Shown: positions 45,645-54,607, counted from the first letter of the stretch. The stretch is DNA of 64,000 nucleotides from Pseudoxanthomonas sp. JBR18 (GCF_028198165.1 NZ_CP116339.1:2983001-3047000), one strand, 5' to 3'. Numbers and translations: made by a program. Notes: generated by a model not told the origin, from the letters alone.

Positions 45645-47435
45645 TCAGGCGTCGAAACGCGCCTCGTCCATGGCCATCAGCGACTCGGCGCCGGCGCGGA
45701 TGGCGGCGGCGTGGGCGAGCGTGCGCGGCAGCAGGCGGGCGTAGTAGAAGCGCGCGGTTTCCAGCTTGGCCTGCTTGAACGCCGCGTCATGGTCCGAGGC
45801 CTGCGCGGCGACCACGCTGCGCGCCCACCAGTAGGCCAGCACCACGTAGCCCGAATAGAACAGGTAGTCGGTGCTGGCTGCGCCCAGTTCCTCGGGGTTG
45901 GTGGCCGCGCGCTGCAACACGTCCTGGGTCAGGGCGCCCCATTCGGCGGCCTTCTCGCGCAGCGGGGCAATGAACTCGGCGGCGATCGCATCGCTTTCAT
46001 GCGCGCTGGCGAACTGCTCGATCAGGCCCAGGAACAGCTTCAGCCCGGCCGCACCGCTGGCCGCGGTCTTGCGCCCGATCAGGTCCAGCGACTGGATGCC
46101 CGTGGTGCCCTCATAGAGGGTGGTGATGCGCGCATCGCGGGCCAGCTGCTCCATGCCGTGCTCGTGGATGTAGCCGTGGCCACCGAAGCACTGCAGCGCG
46201 TTGTAGGTGTTCTCGATGCTCCACTCGGTCTGGCAGGCCTTGGAGATCGGGGTGAGGAAGCCGGCGAGGATGTCCGCCCGTTCGCGCTCGGCCGGGTCGG
46301 TGGCGTGGTGGGCGATGTCGACCTGGGTGCCGGCGTGCAGGGCGAGCAGGCGCGCGCCTTCGGTCAGGGCCTTGATCGACAGCAGCATCCGGCGCACGTC
46401 CGGGTGGACGAGGATCGGGTCGGCCGGCTTGTCGGGGAACTTGGGGCCGGACAGCGAGCGGGTCTGCAGGCGCTCGCGCGCATAGGCCAGCGCGTTCTGG
46501 TAGGCGCGCTCGGACAGGCCGATGCCCTGTAGGCCCACGCCCAGGCGCGCGGTGTTCATCATGGTGAACATGGCCTGCAGGCCCTTGTGCGGCTGGCCGA
46601 CCAGATAGCCCTGGGCGCCGTCGAAATTCATTACGCAGGTCACCGAGCCCTTGATGCCCATCTTGTGCTCGATCGAACCGCAGCGCAGCGTGTTGCGCGC
46701 GCCGACGGTGCCGTCGCGGGCGACCTGGAACTTGGGCACCACGAACAGCGAGATGCCCTTGGCCCCGGCCGGCGCGTCGGGCAGCTTGGCCAGCACCAGG
46801 TGCACGATGTTGTCGACCAGGTCGTGCTCGCCGGCGGTGATGAAGATCTTGGTGCCGGTGATGGTGTAGGTGTCGTCGCCCAGCGGCTCGGCGCGGGTGC
46901 GCAGCAGCCCCAGGTCGGTGCCGCAGTGCGGTTCGGTCAGGCACATGGTGCCAGTCCAGCGGCCCTCGACCAGCGGCTTGAGGAACACCTCCTGCTGCCA
47001 GGGCTGGCCGTGGAACTTCAGCGCCTCGATCGCCCCGTGCGAGAGCAGCGGGAAATTGCCCCAGGCCAGGTTGGCGGCGTTGATCATCTCGCCCAGCGGC
47101 ACGCCCACGGTATGCGGCAGGCCCTGGCCGCCGAACTCGGTGGCCGCGGTCAGGCCGGTCCAGCCGCCTTCGGCGAACTGCGCGTAGGCCTGCTTGAAGC
47201 CGGTCGGTGTGGTGACCTCGCCGGTGGCGGCATCCAGGGTGCAGCCTTCTTCGTCGCCGACACGGTTGAGCGGGGCCAGCACGGTGGTGGTGAAGCGGCC
47301 GGCTTCCTCCAGCACCGCGTCGACCAGCTCGGCGTTGGCGTCGGCAAAGCCCAGGCGGGCGAACAGGGGCTCGACGTCCAGCACGTCGTAGAGGGCAAAA
47401 CGAAGGTCTTTCAGCGGGGCGCGGTAGCGGCTCAT
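45645..47435 (-). CDS. Acyl-CoA dehydrogenase with C-terminal extension (DmdC/FadE-like)
   Basis: A 596-aa FAD enzyme introducing the alpha-beta double bond in acyl-CoA beta-oxidation. Segments are FALYDVLDVEPLFARLGFAD (N-terminal helix typical of the DmdC subgroup), TGTMCLTEPHCGTDLGLLRT (flavin-contact), YTITGTKIFITAGEHDLVDN, IEHKMGIKGSVTCVMNFDGA, and the catalytic-region YNALQCFGGHGYIHEHGMEQ with YEGTTGIQSLDLIGRK. The additional C-terminal domain (about 470-596) is normal for this subgroup. ATG 47435 is chosen as the family N-terminus. An inverted repeat overlaps the promoter region upstream. Confidence 0.93.
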   Translation of the reverse strand: MSRYRAPLKDLRFALYDVLDVEPLFARLGFADANAELVDAVLEEAGRFTTTVLAPLNRVGDEEGCTLDAATGEVTTPTGFKQAYAQFAEGGWTGLTAATEFGGQGLPHTVGVPLGEMINAANLAWGNFPLLSHGAIEALKFHGQPWQQEVFLKPLVEGRWTGTMCLTEPHCGTDLGLLRTRAEPLGDDTYTITGTKIFITAGEHDLVDNIVHLVLAKLPDAPAGAKGISLFVVPKFQVARDGTVGARNTLRCGSIEHKMGIKGSVTCVMNFDGAQGYLVGQPHKGLQAMFTMMNTARLGVGLQGIGLSERAYQNALAYARERLQTRSLSGPKFPDKPADPILVHPDVRRMLLSIKALTEGARLLALHAGTQVDIAHHATDPAERERADILAGFLTPISKACQTEWSIENTYNALQCFGGHGYIHEHGMEQLARDARITTLYEGTTGIQSLDLIGRKTAASGAAGLKLFLGLIEQFASAHESDAIAAEFIAPLREKAAEWGALTQDVLQRAATNPEELGAASTDYLFYSGYVVLAYWWARSVVAAQASDHDAAFKQAKLETARFYYARLLPRTLAHAAAIRAGAESLMAMDEARFDA

Positions 47436-47489
47436 ACGGAGGCTCTCTGGGACGTGCGGGCCGCTTTCCGGCCCGCTTCGACCCGGAAG

Positions 47490-47505
47490 CATACTATGGC
47501 GTATG
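47490..47505. promoter_or_regulatory. CATAC-N6-GTATG inverted repeat upstream of the acyl-CoA dehydrogenase
   Basis: Perfect 5-bp arms separated by 6 bp, 55 bp before the dehydrogenase start. On the minus strand TAGTAT within it resembles a -10 box. It is a candidate operator; fatty-acid-oxidation genes are often controlled by TetR- or GntR-type repressors, but no regulator is encoded next to it. Confidence 0.35.
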
Positions 47506-47571
47506 GATGTGGGTTTGACCGTGCCGGATGAACCGGCGCGCCGGTCGCGACGCGCCCTTCCTCGCGGCGTG

Positions 47572-48054
47572 TCAGCGCAGGACGCCGGGCAACCCGGGCG
47601 CCGGGCTGAGGGTGCTGTGCATGTCGATCTGGAAGTCGCGCTGCTTTTCGTCTTCCGGCGTGGCCTGGACGCTGCCCTTGAGCGCGTATTCGAGCACGGT
47701 GCCGCCGGCCAGGGCATTGGCCACCGCCATCCTGGCCTCGGCCGAGGGCGAGAGCCTCACTTCCACCACGTCGGCCGACTCGGGGCCGATGGAAAAGCCG
47801 GGAGCGGCCTTCAAGGTGCCGGCCTCCACGCCGCCTGCGGTGACCGCCAATGCGACCGTGTCATAGCGCATGGGGATGGAACTGTAGTTCTGCAGGCGCA
47901 GCTGGACTTGCCACTGGCCGTCGGCGCCCACGGACACCTGCTGCAGGCTGGCGGCGGGTTCCGAGACCCGCCGGACCAGCCCACGGTGACAGCCGGCCAG
48001 CAGGAGGACGGCGCAGGTCAGCAAACACAGCACAAGCGTCAGGCGGCGGGACAT
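47572..48054 (-). CDS. LEA type 2 family lipoprotein
   Basis: A 160-aa lipoprotein with lipobox LAGC (Cys22). The mature part, WQVQLRLQNYSSIPMRYDTV followed by ALAVTAGGVEAGTLKAAPGF, is the WHy/LEA_2 pattern (a strand containing N-Y/P, then x-x-x-G-x-x-V-A). The start ATG 48054 is preferred because it creates the lipoprotein signal. The upstream extension to 48165 is non-conserved. LEA-14-like lipoproteins in bacteria have no defined role. Confidence 0.75.
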   Translation of the reverse strand: MSRRLTLVLCLLTCAVLLLAGCHRGLVRRVSEPAASLQQVSVGADGQWQVQLRLQNYSSIPMRYDTVALAVTAGGVEAGTLKAAPGFSIGPESADVVEVRLSPSAEARMAVANALAGGTVLEYALKGSVQATPEDEKQRDFQIDMHSTLSPAPGLPGVLR

Positions 48055-48215
48055 CAGGTGAGCCTCGAGTATCAGTGGCTGGGGAGGATACAACGCCGCT
48101 TTGTCTGCCCTCGCGGCTTTTTGCGAAGCCACCGCGGCCGCCGCCAACGGCAGTATCGATGGCATCGGCGCCAGGCAGGCGCCAACGCTCAGTGTCGTTG
48201 CACAAGCTGGGTCAA

Positions 48216-48231
48216 TGTGACGCTTTTTACA
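48216..48231 (+). promoter_or_regulatory. CRP/Clp-type dyad upstream of the 48296 gene
   Basis: TGTGA-CGCTTT-TTACA matches TGTGA-N6-TCACA in nine of ten positions, 65 bp before the start of the 115-aa gene. It lies in a 241-bp divergent gap between the LEA-like lipoprotein and this gene. It is a second candidate Clp site besides the one upstream of gumB. Confidence 0.4.
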
Positions 48232-48295
48232 TCAGAAACGCGATCGTCCGCGCATAACCTGCCCAGACACGACCTTTGGTGGAGGGATTCTGCTT

Positions 48296-48643
48296 ATGGA
48301 CAAGGACATGCACGTCATCGCGTTGCCCTGGTTTTACGAAGACGATTACGAGGATTTCCGCGATCTGCTGCGCGAGCGCCAGTGGCATCGCAACTACCAG
48401 GACTGGAAGCAAGCCGCGCCCGGAGCGCGCGCGCGCCTGGAGCGGCAGGGCATGAAGGTGGTCCAGGTGCCGGTCCGCACCGCCGACCTGAAGGCCTTCT
48501 GCGACCAGCGGACCCGACGCGTCAACAACGATGCGCTGGTCGACTACTGCAACGAATGGGCCCGCGCCTCACGTGGCCTGGCCGCCAAGCAGCGTGGCAG
48601 CCTCAGCCTGGTCGACGAGAAGCCGCGCGCCGATCACCGGTAG
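48296..48643 (+). CDS. Conserved hypothetical protein, 115 aa
   Basis: I do not recognise a named family. The protein is soluble and charged: LPWFYEDDYEDFRDLLRERQ, then HRNYQDWKQAAPGARARLER and VVQVPVRTADLKAFCDQRTR. A GGAGG ribosome-binding site lies 8 nt before ATG 48296. The well-formed codon usage and clear start support a real gene. Its stop overlaps the end of the next, convergent gene by 10 bp. Confidence 0.65.
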   Translation: MDKDMHVIALPWFYEDDYEDFRDLLRERQWHRNYQDWKQAAPGARARLERQGMKVVQVPVRTADLKAFCDQRTRRVNNDALVDYCNEWARASRGLAAKQRGSLSLVDEKPRADHR

Positions 48644-48861
48644 TGCAAGGTGCCGTCTGGATCGATCCGCTCGATGGTGTCGAGCAGGCGGCGCATGTGC
48701 TCTTCCATGTCGCGGGTGGACATCGACGGCCCGGTGGCAGGCACGGTGCGCAGCAGGGCACCGTCCGGGCCGTACACCATCAGCACGCCTCGCATGCAGC
48801 GGTTCGGTGCGTCCACCAGATAGGACGTGGTCACCTCGAAGTCCCCGAACCTGCGTTCCAA
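48634..48861 (-). CDS. Hypothetical protein, 75 aa
   Basis: A 75-aa product, FEVTTSYLVDAPNRCMRGVL followed by YGPDGALLRTVPATGP and DMEEHMRRLLDTIERIDPDG. No family recognised. Its frame is coherent on the minus strand and it overlaps the convergent 115-aa gene only by the stop regions. About 148 bp separate it from the RND permease stop; I see no gene there. Confidence 0.5.
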   Translation of the reverse strand: MERRFGDFEVTTSYLVDAPNRCMRGVLMVYGPDGALLRTVPATGPSMSTRDMEEHMRRLLDTIERIDPDGTLHYR

Positions 48862-49009
48862 TCGTCAACCCGCCGCGCTTGAATCCCAGGGCGAATGGTA
48901 GCGGCAGTCGCGCGAAAGGCCCGTCACCGGCAGATGGCGGTTGCGTCATGTGGCAGGGCGGCGGGCGAGGATCCTCATTGAGGCCTCGCCCCTGCCTGCC
49001 GCCAAGCCC

Positions 49010-52000
49010 TCAGTTCCCGCGAGGCGAGGCCGCGCTGGCGTGCGGGTGTGAAGGCCGCCGCCGCAGCTTGCGCGACAGCCACTCGCCGATGTCGTCGATC
49101 AGGGTGAAGGCCGCCGGGATCACGATCAGGCTCAGCAGCGTGGAGGTTACCAGGCCGCCGATCACGGCAATGGCCATCGGCGCGCGGAAGCTGGAATCGC
49201 CGGCGAAGCCCAGCGCGATCGGCATCATGCCCGCGCCCATGGCCAGGGTGGTCATGATGATCGGCTGGGCGCGCTTGCGGCAGGCGTCGATCAGGGCGTC
49301 GTGTTGGCTCAGGCCATGCTCGTCCTCGGCGATCACCGCGTAGTCCACCAGCAGGATCGAATTCTTGGTGGCGATGCCGATCAGCATCAGCAGGCCGATC
49401 AGCGCCGGCAAGGACAGCATGTTCTGGGTGAGCAGCAGCGCGCCGAACGCCCCGCCCGCGCACAGCGGCACGGCGATCAGGATGGTCATCGGCATCAGCG
49501 CGTGGTTGAACAACAGCAACAGCACCATGTAGATGCACACGATGCCGGCGGCCATGGCCAGCAGGAAGCCAACGAACAGCTCCACGAACACCTCGGCATC
49601 GCCGGTGTTGAGGAAGCTCACGCCCGGCGGCAGGTGCTGCACGCTGGGCAGCTTCTGCACGGTGTCCATGACATCGCCCAGCGGCCGGCCGTTGAGCTCG
49701 GCGGTGAGGGTGACGTTGCGCTGGCGCTGGTAGCGCGAGATCTGCGAGGGGCCGCTGCCCAACTCGATATCGGCGACCGCCGCCAGCGGCACCGGGCCGT
49801 AGCGGCCAGGCACGCGCAGTTGGCCGATCAGCGCGGGATTGGACAGCGTCGCCTCGGAAAAGCCGACGCGGATCGGCACCTGGCGATCGGGCAGGTTGAG
49901 CTTGGCCAGGCGTTGCTCGTAATCGCCGGCCGTGGCGATGCGCGTGGCCTCGGCGATGTCGGTGGTGGATACGCCCAGGTCCGCCGCGCGCGCCGGATTG
50001 GGCACGATCTGGATCTCGGGACGCAGCAGCGATGCGCTCGAGGTCACGCTGCCCAGGCCGGGGATATCGCGCAGGTCGCGCTCCAGCGCGAGCGAGGCCT
50101 CCTGCAGGTGCTGCGGGTCGTCGCCGGACAGCACCAGCTGCAGCAGGTTGCCCGGTTCGGAGCTGACATAGCTCACGCGCACGCCGGGCAGATTTGCCAA
50201 GCGCGCACGCGCGTCACGCTCGAGCGCGCGCTGGTCGCGCTTGCGCGTGTCGGCCGCGCCCCAGTCCAGCACCAGGGTGGCCTTGCGTGGGTCGGCCACG
50301 CCGGTGGTGGACGGATCGCCCAGGTCCAGCACGCTGCCCACCGCGGTGTAGACCTGCTTGAGTTCGGGCATGTCCTTGAGCAGGGCACGCGCGCGCTCGG
50401 AGACGGCGACGGTGTCTTCCAGCCGCGTGCCCGGCGGCAGTTCCAGGCTGAGGTTGCTGCGGCCCAGGTCGGACTGCGGGATGAAGGTCGCCGGGATCAG
50501 CGGCACCAGCGCCAGCGACGCGACAAACAACCCGGTCGCGATCCACAGCGTGCGGCCACGGTGGCGCAGCGCTGCGTCCACCCAGCCCAGGTACCAGGTC
50601 ATCAGCCTGGATTCGGCCTTTTCTTCGCCATGCGGCTTGAGCAGATAGGCCGCCATCATCGGGGTAAGCAGGCGCGCGACCAGCAGCGAGAACAGCACCG
50701 CGGTGGCCGCGGTCCAGCCGAACTCGCGGAAGAACTTGCCGGCGATACCGGGCATGAAGGCGACGGGGACGAAGACCGCGGCCAGGGTCAGCGAGGTGGC
50801 GATCACCGCGTTGCCGATTTCCCCGGCCGCCTCGGTCGCCGCCTCCAGCGGTGGCTTGCCCATGCGCAGGTGGCGCACGATGTTCTCGATCTCCACGATC
50901 GCATCGTCGACCAGGATGCCCACCACCACCGACAGCGCCAGCAGGGTGATCATGTTGAGGGTGAAGCCGAACCAGTACATCACCGCGAAGGTCGGGATGA
51001 TCGACAGCGGCAAGGCCAGCGCCGAGACCCAGGTCGCCCGCCAGTCGCGCAGGAACGCCCACACCACCAGCAGCGCCAGCAGCGCGCCTTCGTAGAGCAT
51101 GGTCATCGACGAGTCGTAGGAGCGGTGGGTCTCGTCGATGGCGGTGGTGACCAGGCGGAAGTCCACGCCAGGGTGCGAGGCCTTGAGCGCGTCCAGCGCC
51201 TTGTGCACGCCGGCCTCGACCTCAACTTCGCTGGAGCCGCGCGTGCGCGACATCGAGAACGCCACCACGTCCTTGCCATCCAGCAGGGCGGCCTCGCTTG
51301 GATCGGCCGATGCGTCGGTGACGGTGGCCAGTGCCGACAGGCGCACCGAGCGCCCGTCCGGCAGGCTGATCGAGTAATCGCGCAACGCCTGCGCGTTGGC
51401 GACCGTGCCCAATGTCCGGATGGTCTGCTGTGCGCCGTCCAGCTCGGCCTTGCCGCCAGCGCGTTCGACCTGGATCCTGGCCAACTGCTGCGACACATCG
51501 CCGGCGGTGACGCCGAAAGCGAGCAGGGCGTTCGGGTCGAGGTCCACGCGCACCTGGCGCTCGACGCCGCCCACGCGGGTGACCCGAGCCACACCGGGCA
51601 CGCCGTACATCGCGCGCATGATCTCGCGGTCGACAAACCAGCTGGCCTCGTCGCGGCTCATCTTCGGCGCGACCAGGGCATAGGTCATCAGCGACCCGCC
51701 GATGTCGACCTTGGAGATCACCGGCTCCTGGATGTCCTGCGGCAGGTCGGTGCGGATGCGGGTAACCGCATCGCGGGTGTCGTCCAGCGCAGTGCCCAGG
51801 TCGACATTCAACTGGAACTCGATGCTGGTGGTGCTGACGCCTTCGCTGACCGTGGAGATCACGCGCTTGACGTTGCTGATCGTAGCGACCGAGTCCTCGA
51901 CCTTGCGCGTGACCTCGGCCTCAAGTTGGCTGGGCGAGGCGCCCGGCTGGGTCACCGTCACGGTGGTCATCGGGAAGGCGATGTCCGGGAAGCGCGCCAC

Positions 52001-52099
52001 CGGCAACTGGTGGAAGCCCCATAAGCCGGCCACGCACAGCACGAAGAACAGCATCAGCGCCGGCAGTGGTCGGCGGATGGCCCAGGCGGAGAAATTCAT
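49010..52099 (-). CDS. RND efflux transporter, inner-membrane permease
   Basis: A 1029-aa AcrB-superfamily permease. It starts MNFSAWAIRRPLPALMLFFV at ATG 52099; a longer in-frame reading extends into the adaptor gene and is rejected. Twelve TM helices and two large periplasmic loops are evident. VVGILVDDAIVEIENIVRHL includes the essential TM4 Asp pair, and the second half has VPLCAGGAFGALLLTQNMLS and GIATKNSILLVDYAVIAEDE. It is more like the MexF/MdtBC or heterodimer-free 'MMPL/AcrB' xanthomonad type than the HAE1 AcrB with hydrophobic-drug loops; substrate unknown. It overlaps the adaptor gene by 4 bp. Confidence 0.94.
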   Translation of the reverse strand: MNFSAWAIRRPLPALMLFFVLCVAGLWGFHQLPVARFPDIAFPMTTVTVTQPGASPSQLEAEVTRKVEDSVATISNVKRVISTVSEGVSTTSIEFQLNVDLGTALDDTRDAVTRIRTDLPQDIQEPVISKVDIGGSLMTYALVAPKMSRDEASWFVDREIMRAMYGVPGVARVTRVGGVERQVRVDLDPNALLAFGVTAGDVSQQLARIQVERAGGKAELDGAQQTIRTLGTVANAQALRDYSISLPDGRSVRLSALATVTDASADPSEAALLDGKDVVAFSMSRTRGSSEVEVEAGVHKALDALKASHPGVDFRLVTTAIDETHRSYDSSMTMLYEGALLALLVVWAFLRDWRATWVSALALPLSIIPTFAVMYWFGFTLNMITLLALSVVVGILVDDAIVEIENIVRHLRMGKPPLEAATEAAGEIGNAVIATSLTLAAVFVPVAFMPGIAGKFFREFGWTAATAVLFSLLVARLLTPMMAAYLLKPHGEEKAESRLMTWYLGWVDAALRHRGRTLWIATGLFVASLALVPLIPATFIPQSDLGRSNLSLELPPGTRLEDTVAVSERARALLKDMPELKQVYTAVGSVLDLGDPSTTGVADPRKATLVLDWGAADTRKRDQRALERDARARLANLPGVRVSYVSSEPGNLLQLVLSGDDPQHLQEASLALERDLRDIPGLGSVTSSASLLRPEIQIVPNPARAADLGVSTTDIAEATRIATAGDYEQRLAKLNLPDRQVPIRVGFSEATLSNPALIGQLRVPGRYGPVPLAAVADIELGSGPSQISRYQRQRNVTLTAELNGRPLGDVMDTVQKLPSVQHLPPGVSFLNTGDAEVFVELFVGFLLAMAAGIVCIYMVLLLLFNHALMPMTILIAVPLCAGGAFGALLLTQNMLSLPALIGLLMLIGIATKNSILLVDYAVIAEDEHGLSQHDALIDACRKRAQPIIMTTLAMGAGMMPIALGFAGDSSFRAPMAIAVIGGLVTSTLLSLIVIPAAFTLIDDIGEWLSRKLRRRPSHPHASAASPRGN

Positions 52100-53190
52100 G
52101 GGGCGTTCGCTCCCTTGCCGGCGTCGACCACGCGCACGCGATCGCCATCGCCGAGGAAGCCAGCGCCTTCGGACACGACCCGTTCGCCGGCCTTGAGGCC
52201 TTCGACGATCTCGGTGCGGCCCTGCACGGTCTGCCCGGTGCGAACGCGCCGTCGGGTCACGCTGTCCTTGTCCTTCAGCGTGAACACATAGCTGTGGCCG
52301 TCGCGCTGGACGATGGCCGCGCTGGGCACCATCAGGGCCTGGCCGTCGCCGGTCAGGATGCGGCCTTCGACGAAGGTGCCCGGCTTGAGCGGCCCAGGCG
52401 TGGGCAGATCGGCATACACCGTGCCGGTGCGCGTCTGCGCATCCACGCCCGGCGTCACCGCGCGCACGCGACCGGCGATCTGCTGGCCGGCATAGGTCAA
52501 GGCAACCGGGTTGCCGACTGCCACGTCGGCGAGCTGCGCTTCGGGCAGTTCGGCGCGCCATTCCAGACGACCGTCGCGGATCAGGCGCAGCAATTCGCTA
52601 CCGGCCGAGACGACCTGGCCGGGCTGGATCAGGCGCTTGGAGATCACCCCATCGGCGGGCGCGCGCAGTTCGGCGAAGTCGCGCTGTAGCCTGGCCGCGT
52701 CCAGCGAGGCGCGCGCGGTGGCCAGCTGGGCCCTGGCCTGGGTCGCGGAGGCGCGTAGTTCGTCCAGGTCGCTGACACTGATCAGCTGCGTGGCCGCGAG
52801 CTTCTCGCCGCGCGTCTGCTTGGCCTGCGCCAGGTCCAGCGCGGCCTTGGCCTGCTGGGCGGCGGCGTTGGCCTGGGCCACCTCGCTGTCCAGCGTGCGG
52901 TGGTCGAGTTCCAGCAGGACCTGGCCCTGCTTCACGGTCTGACCGACATCGACGTTGAGGCGGGTGATGCGCTGGCCGCTTAACTCCACGCCCAGCTGCA
53001 TTTCCTCGTAGGGCGACACCGGGCCGGAAACGATCACGCTGCGCGCCAGCGGATAGGTCCGCACAGGCGTCAACGCCACGGCCAGCGCCGAAGATCCCTC
53101 CACAGGCTTGTCTTCGGCACCGCCACCGCAGGCGGCGAGCAGGGGCAGGGCGGCAAACAACAGGGACCAACGCAGAAGTGGCGCACGCAT
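52096..53190 (-). CDS. RND efflux periplasmic adaptor lipoprotein
   Basis: A 364-aa membrane-fusion protein with lipobox LAAC (Cys21). Segments are LGVELSGQRITRLNVDVGQT (first half-lipoyl), KQGQVLLELDHRTLDSEVAQ, a hairpin of Ala-rich helices (about residues 95-165), then FAELRAPADGVISKRLIQPG (second half-lipoyl) and TGTVYADLPTPGPLKPGTFV (beta-barrel), the normal HlyD/AcrA order. It is translated just before the permease (ATGA overlap). No outer-membrane factor gene is in the operon. Confidence 0.94.
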   Translation of the reverse strand: MRAPLLRWSLLFAALPLLAACGGGAEDKPVEGSSALAVALTPVRTYPLARSVIVSGPVSPYEEMQLGVELSGQRITRLNVDVGQTVKQGQVLLELDHRTLDSEVAQANAAAQQAKAALDLAQAKQTRGEKLAATQLISVSDLDELRASATQARAQLATARASLDAARLQRDFAELRAPADGVISKRLIQPGQVVSAGSELLRLIRDGRLEWRAELPEAQLADVAVGNPVALTYAGQQIAGRVRAVTPGVDAQTRTGTVYADLPTPGPLKPGTFVEGRILTGDGQALMVPSAAIVQRDGHSYVFTLKDKDSVTRRRVRTGQTVQGRTEIVEGLKAGERVVSEGAGFLGDGDRVRVVDAGKGANAP

Positions 53191-53295
53191 AGAGGAACCA
53201 AAGTGAAAGGGTGAGGTGTTGGCTGGTGCAGGGCGCCAGTTGGCCCGTGCATGGCTTTGAAAGCGGCGGTGTTCCGGGATGCGTCCCGGGGCGAT

Positions 53296-53943
53296 CTAAT
53301 GGGAAGGGACGGAGCGCTTCAGGATCTGTTGCTCGACCCCATCGAGGATGAGATCGATGCCATTGCTGAAGCGCTCGTCGAACTTCGGCTCGGCCAGTAC
53401 CTCGCGCGCCTCCCAAAAGTGCGGAAAACGCGCCTTGGCCAGTTCGAAGAACGCCTGCTGGACGCCTTCGGCCGCATCGGGATAGTCGTGGTGCGACTGT
53501 TCCTCGATCACAAAGCCCATGACGTAGTAGATCGAATCCAGCGCCGAACTCGCGGCGAACGCCACCGACGCGCCGGCCTGCAGCAGCGCCGCGATGGTCG
53601 CATCGCCGACGCGCAGCATGTTCTCGGTCGCCAGGAACGTGCCCGCGAAGACGCGCGCGCCATCGCGGTGCGCCTTGAACGCGGTGCGGAACTCGTTTGC
53701 GATCTGGTGCATGGTGCTTCGCCAATCCTGTCCTTGTGGAATGTCACGCGCCACCTCGGCGATCAGCGCATCGGCCAGCGCGTCAATCAGCGCCTGCTTG
53801 CTCTTGAAGTGCCAATACAGCGAGGGCGCCCGGATCCCGAGGTTGCACGCCAGCTTGCGCAGACTGACACCCTCCATGCCCGCCTCGTCGAGCAGACGGA
53901 ATGCCGCCTGGATGATGTGGTCTTGCGTGAGCGGGCTGCGCAT
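53296..53943 (-). CDS. TetR/AcrR-family repressor with TetR_C domain
   Basis: A 215-aa protein with N-terminal HTH (about residues 8-50: AFRLLDEAGMEGVSLRKLAC, IRAPSLYWHFKSKQALIDAL) and a tetracycline-repressor-type C-terminal ligand domain (FAGTFLATENMLRVGDATIA, SALDSIYYVMGFVIEEQSHH). It lies on the same strand and 105 bp upstream of the adaptor-permease pair, so it probably heads the operon and represses it. Two CTAAC-N3-GTTAG palindromes begin 11 bp upstream of its start. Confidence 0.92.
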   Translation of the reverse strand: MRSPLTQDHIIQAAFRLLDEAGMEGVSLRKLACNLGIRAPSLYWHFKSKQALIDALADALIAEVARDIPQGQDWRSTMHQIANEFRTAFKAHRDGARVFAGTFLATENMLRVGDATIAALLQAGASVAFAASSALDSIYYVMGFVIEEQSHHDYPDAAEGVQQAFFELAKARFPHFWEAREVLAEPKFDERFSNGIDLILDGVEQQILKRSVPSH

Positions 53944-53953
53944 GGCGTGGCGT

Positions 53954-53989
53954 CTAACAGCGTTAGGTTACGGACTCTAACGGTGTTAG
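53954..53989. promoter_or_regulatory. Double CTAAC-N3-GTTAG operator upstream of tetR
   Basis: Two copies of the perfect dyad CTAAC-N3-GTTAG lie at 53954-53966 and 53977-53989, with centres 23 bp apart. They immediately precede the TetR start codon. This architecture (two short dyads on about two helical turns) is typical of TetR-family operators, and the site would control the tetR-MFP-RND unit. On the other side only a MarR pseudogene remains. Confidence 0.75.
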
Positions 53990-54056
53990 GTCGGGGTGGC
54001 AATTGCTCCGCAGGCCTCCAACAGCAGAAGGAAATCTCGGTTATCCAATCGCATGA

Positions 54057-54524
54057 ATTCGCGCGGCGCTGACGCGTCCAGCCAGACACGGTCGCGTCCA
54101 GGCCGAAGCGCTCCACGTCGCGATTGAGCGTTTCCAGGTCTTGGCCTGGGCCACCGACGAGCGCCTGATCGCCGGGGTCGGTGTTCGTCTGGACCAGGCG
54201 CTGTTCCACCTGTTGGTGTGGGAGGCGGGGCGATCGGTGTGGTCGACCTGGCCGGGCAGTTGGGCGCGATTATCCGACCGTCGGCCGTCAGGTCGCCAGG
54301 CTGGAGCATATGGAACTTGTGATCCGCCGCGGGAATCCCTAAACCCGCCGCAGGCGCGAAGCCGTGGCCTCGCCTAAGGGCAGGGCGGCGACCGACCAGC
54401 TCGACAGGCGCGCGGGCGCATGGCGCAGGACATCTTCAAAGACCGGTCTAAGACGGACATCAGCGATCTGGTGCGGCCGACGCGCAAGTTCGCCGACGCA
54501 CTGGAAGCAGGGACCAAGGCATGA
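54057..54524 (+). pseudogene. Remnant of a MarR-family regulator, several frameshifts and a nonsense codon
   Basis: Stitching three frames gives a MarR-like protein. ALHVAIERFQVLAWATDERL followed by VGVRLDQALFHLLVW runs in one frame (to about 54218), VVDLAGQLG in the next, then TVGRQVARLEHMELVIRRGN with a TAA at 54340 after which RRRREAVASPKGRAATDQLD continues. The end, MAQDIFKDRSKTDISDLVRP up to the TGA at 54522, is in the third frame. This is the wHTH-plus-wing order of MarR. At least three frameshifts and one stop indicate a decayed gene. It sits directly beside the element boundary. Confidence 0.7.
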
Positions 54525-54576
54525 CGTGGGAATGGCGATGTGCGTGGATCACAACGACGGTATTCCCATGGTTGAA

Positions 54577-54607
54577 TGAAAAAGGCCTCGCATCGCTGCA
54601 AGGCCTT
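54577..54607 (-). terminator. Host terminator beyond the tRNA 3' end (minus strand)
   Basis: Minus-strand stem AAGGCCT / AGGCCTT with a 12-nt loop, followed by a T run. It lies 32 bp beyond the tRNA fragment on the side away from the integrated element and is the expected terminator of the original tRNA gene. Confidence 0.75.

Noticed and set aside
49301..52024. 907-codon open frame antisense to the RND permease
   Set aside because: GC-rich codon bias of the permease leaves the opposite strand open; the translation is His/Gln/Arg-rich without any domain, and the permease is unambiguous.
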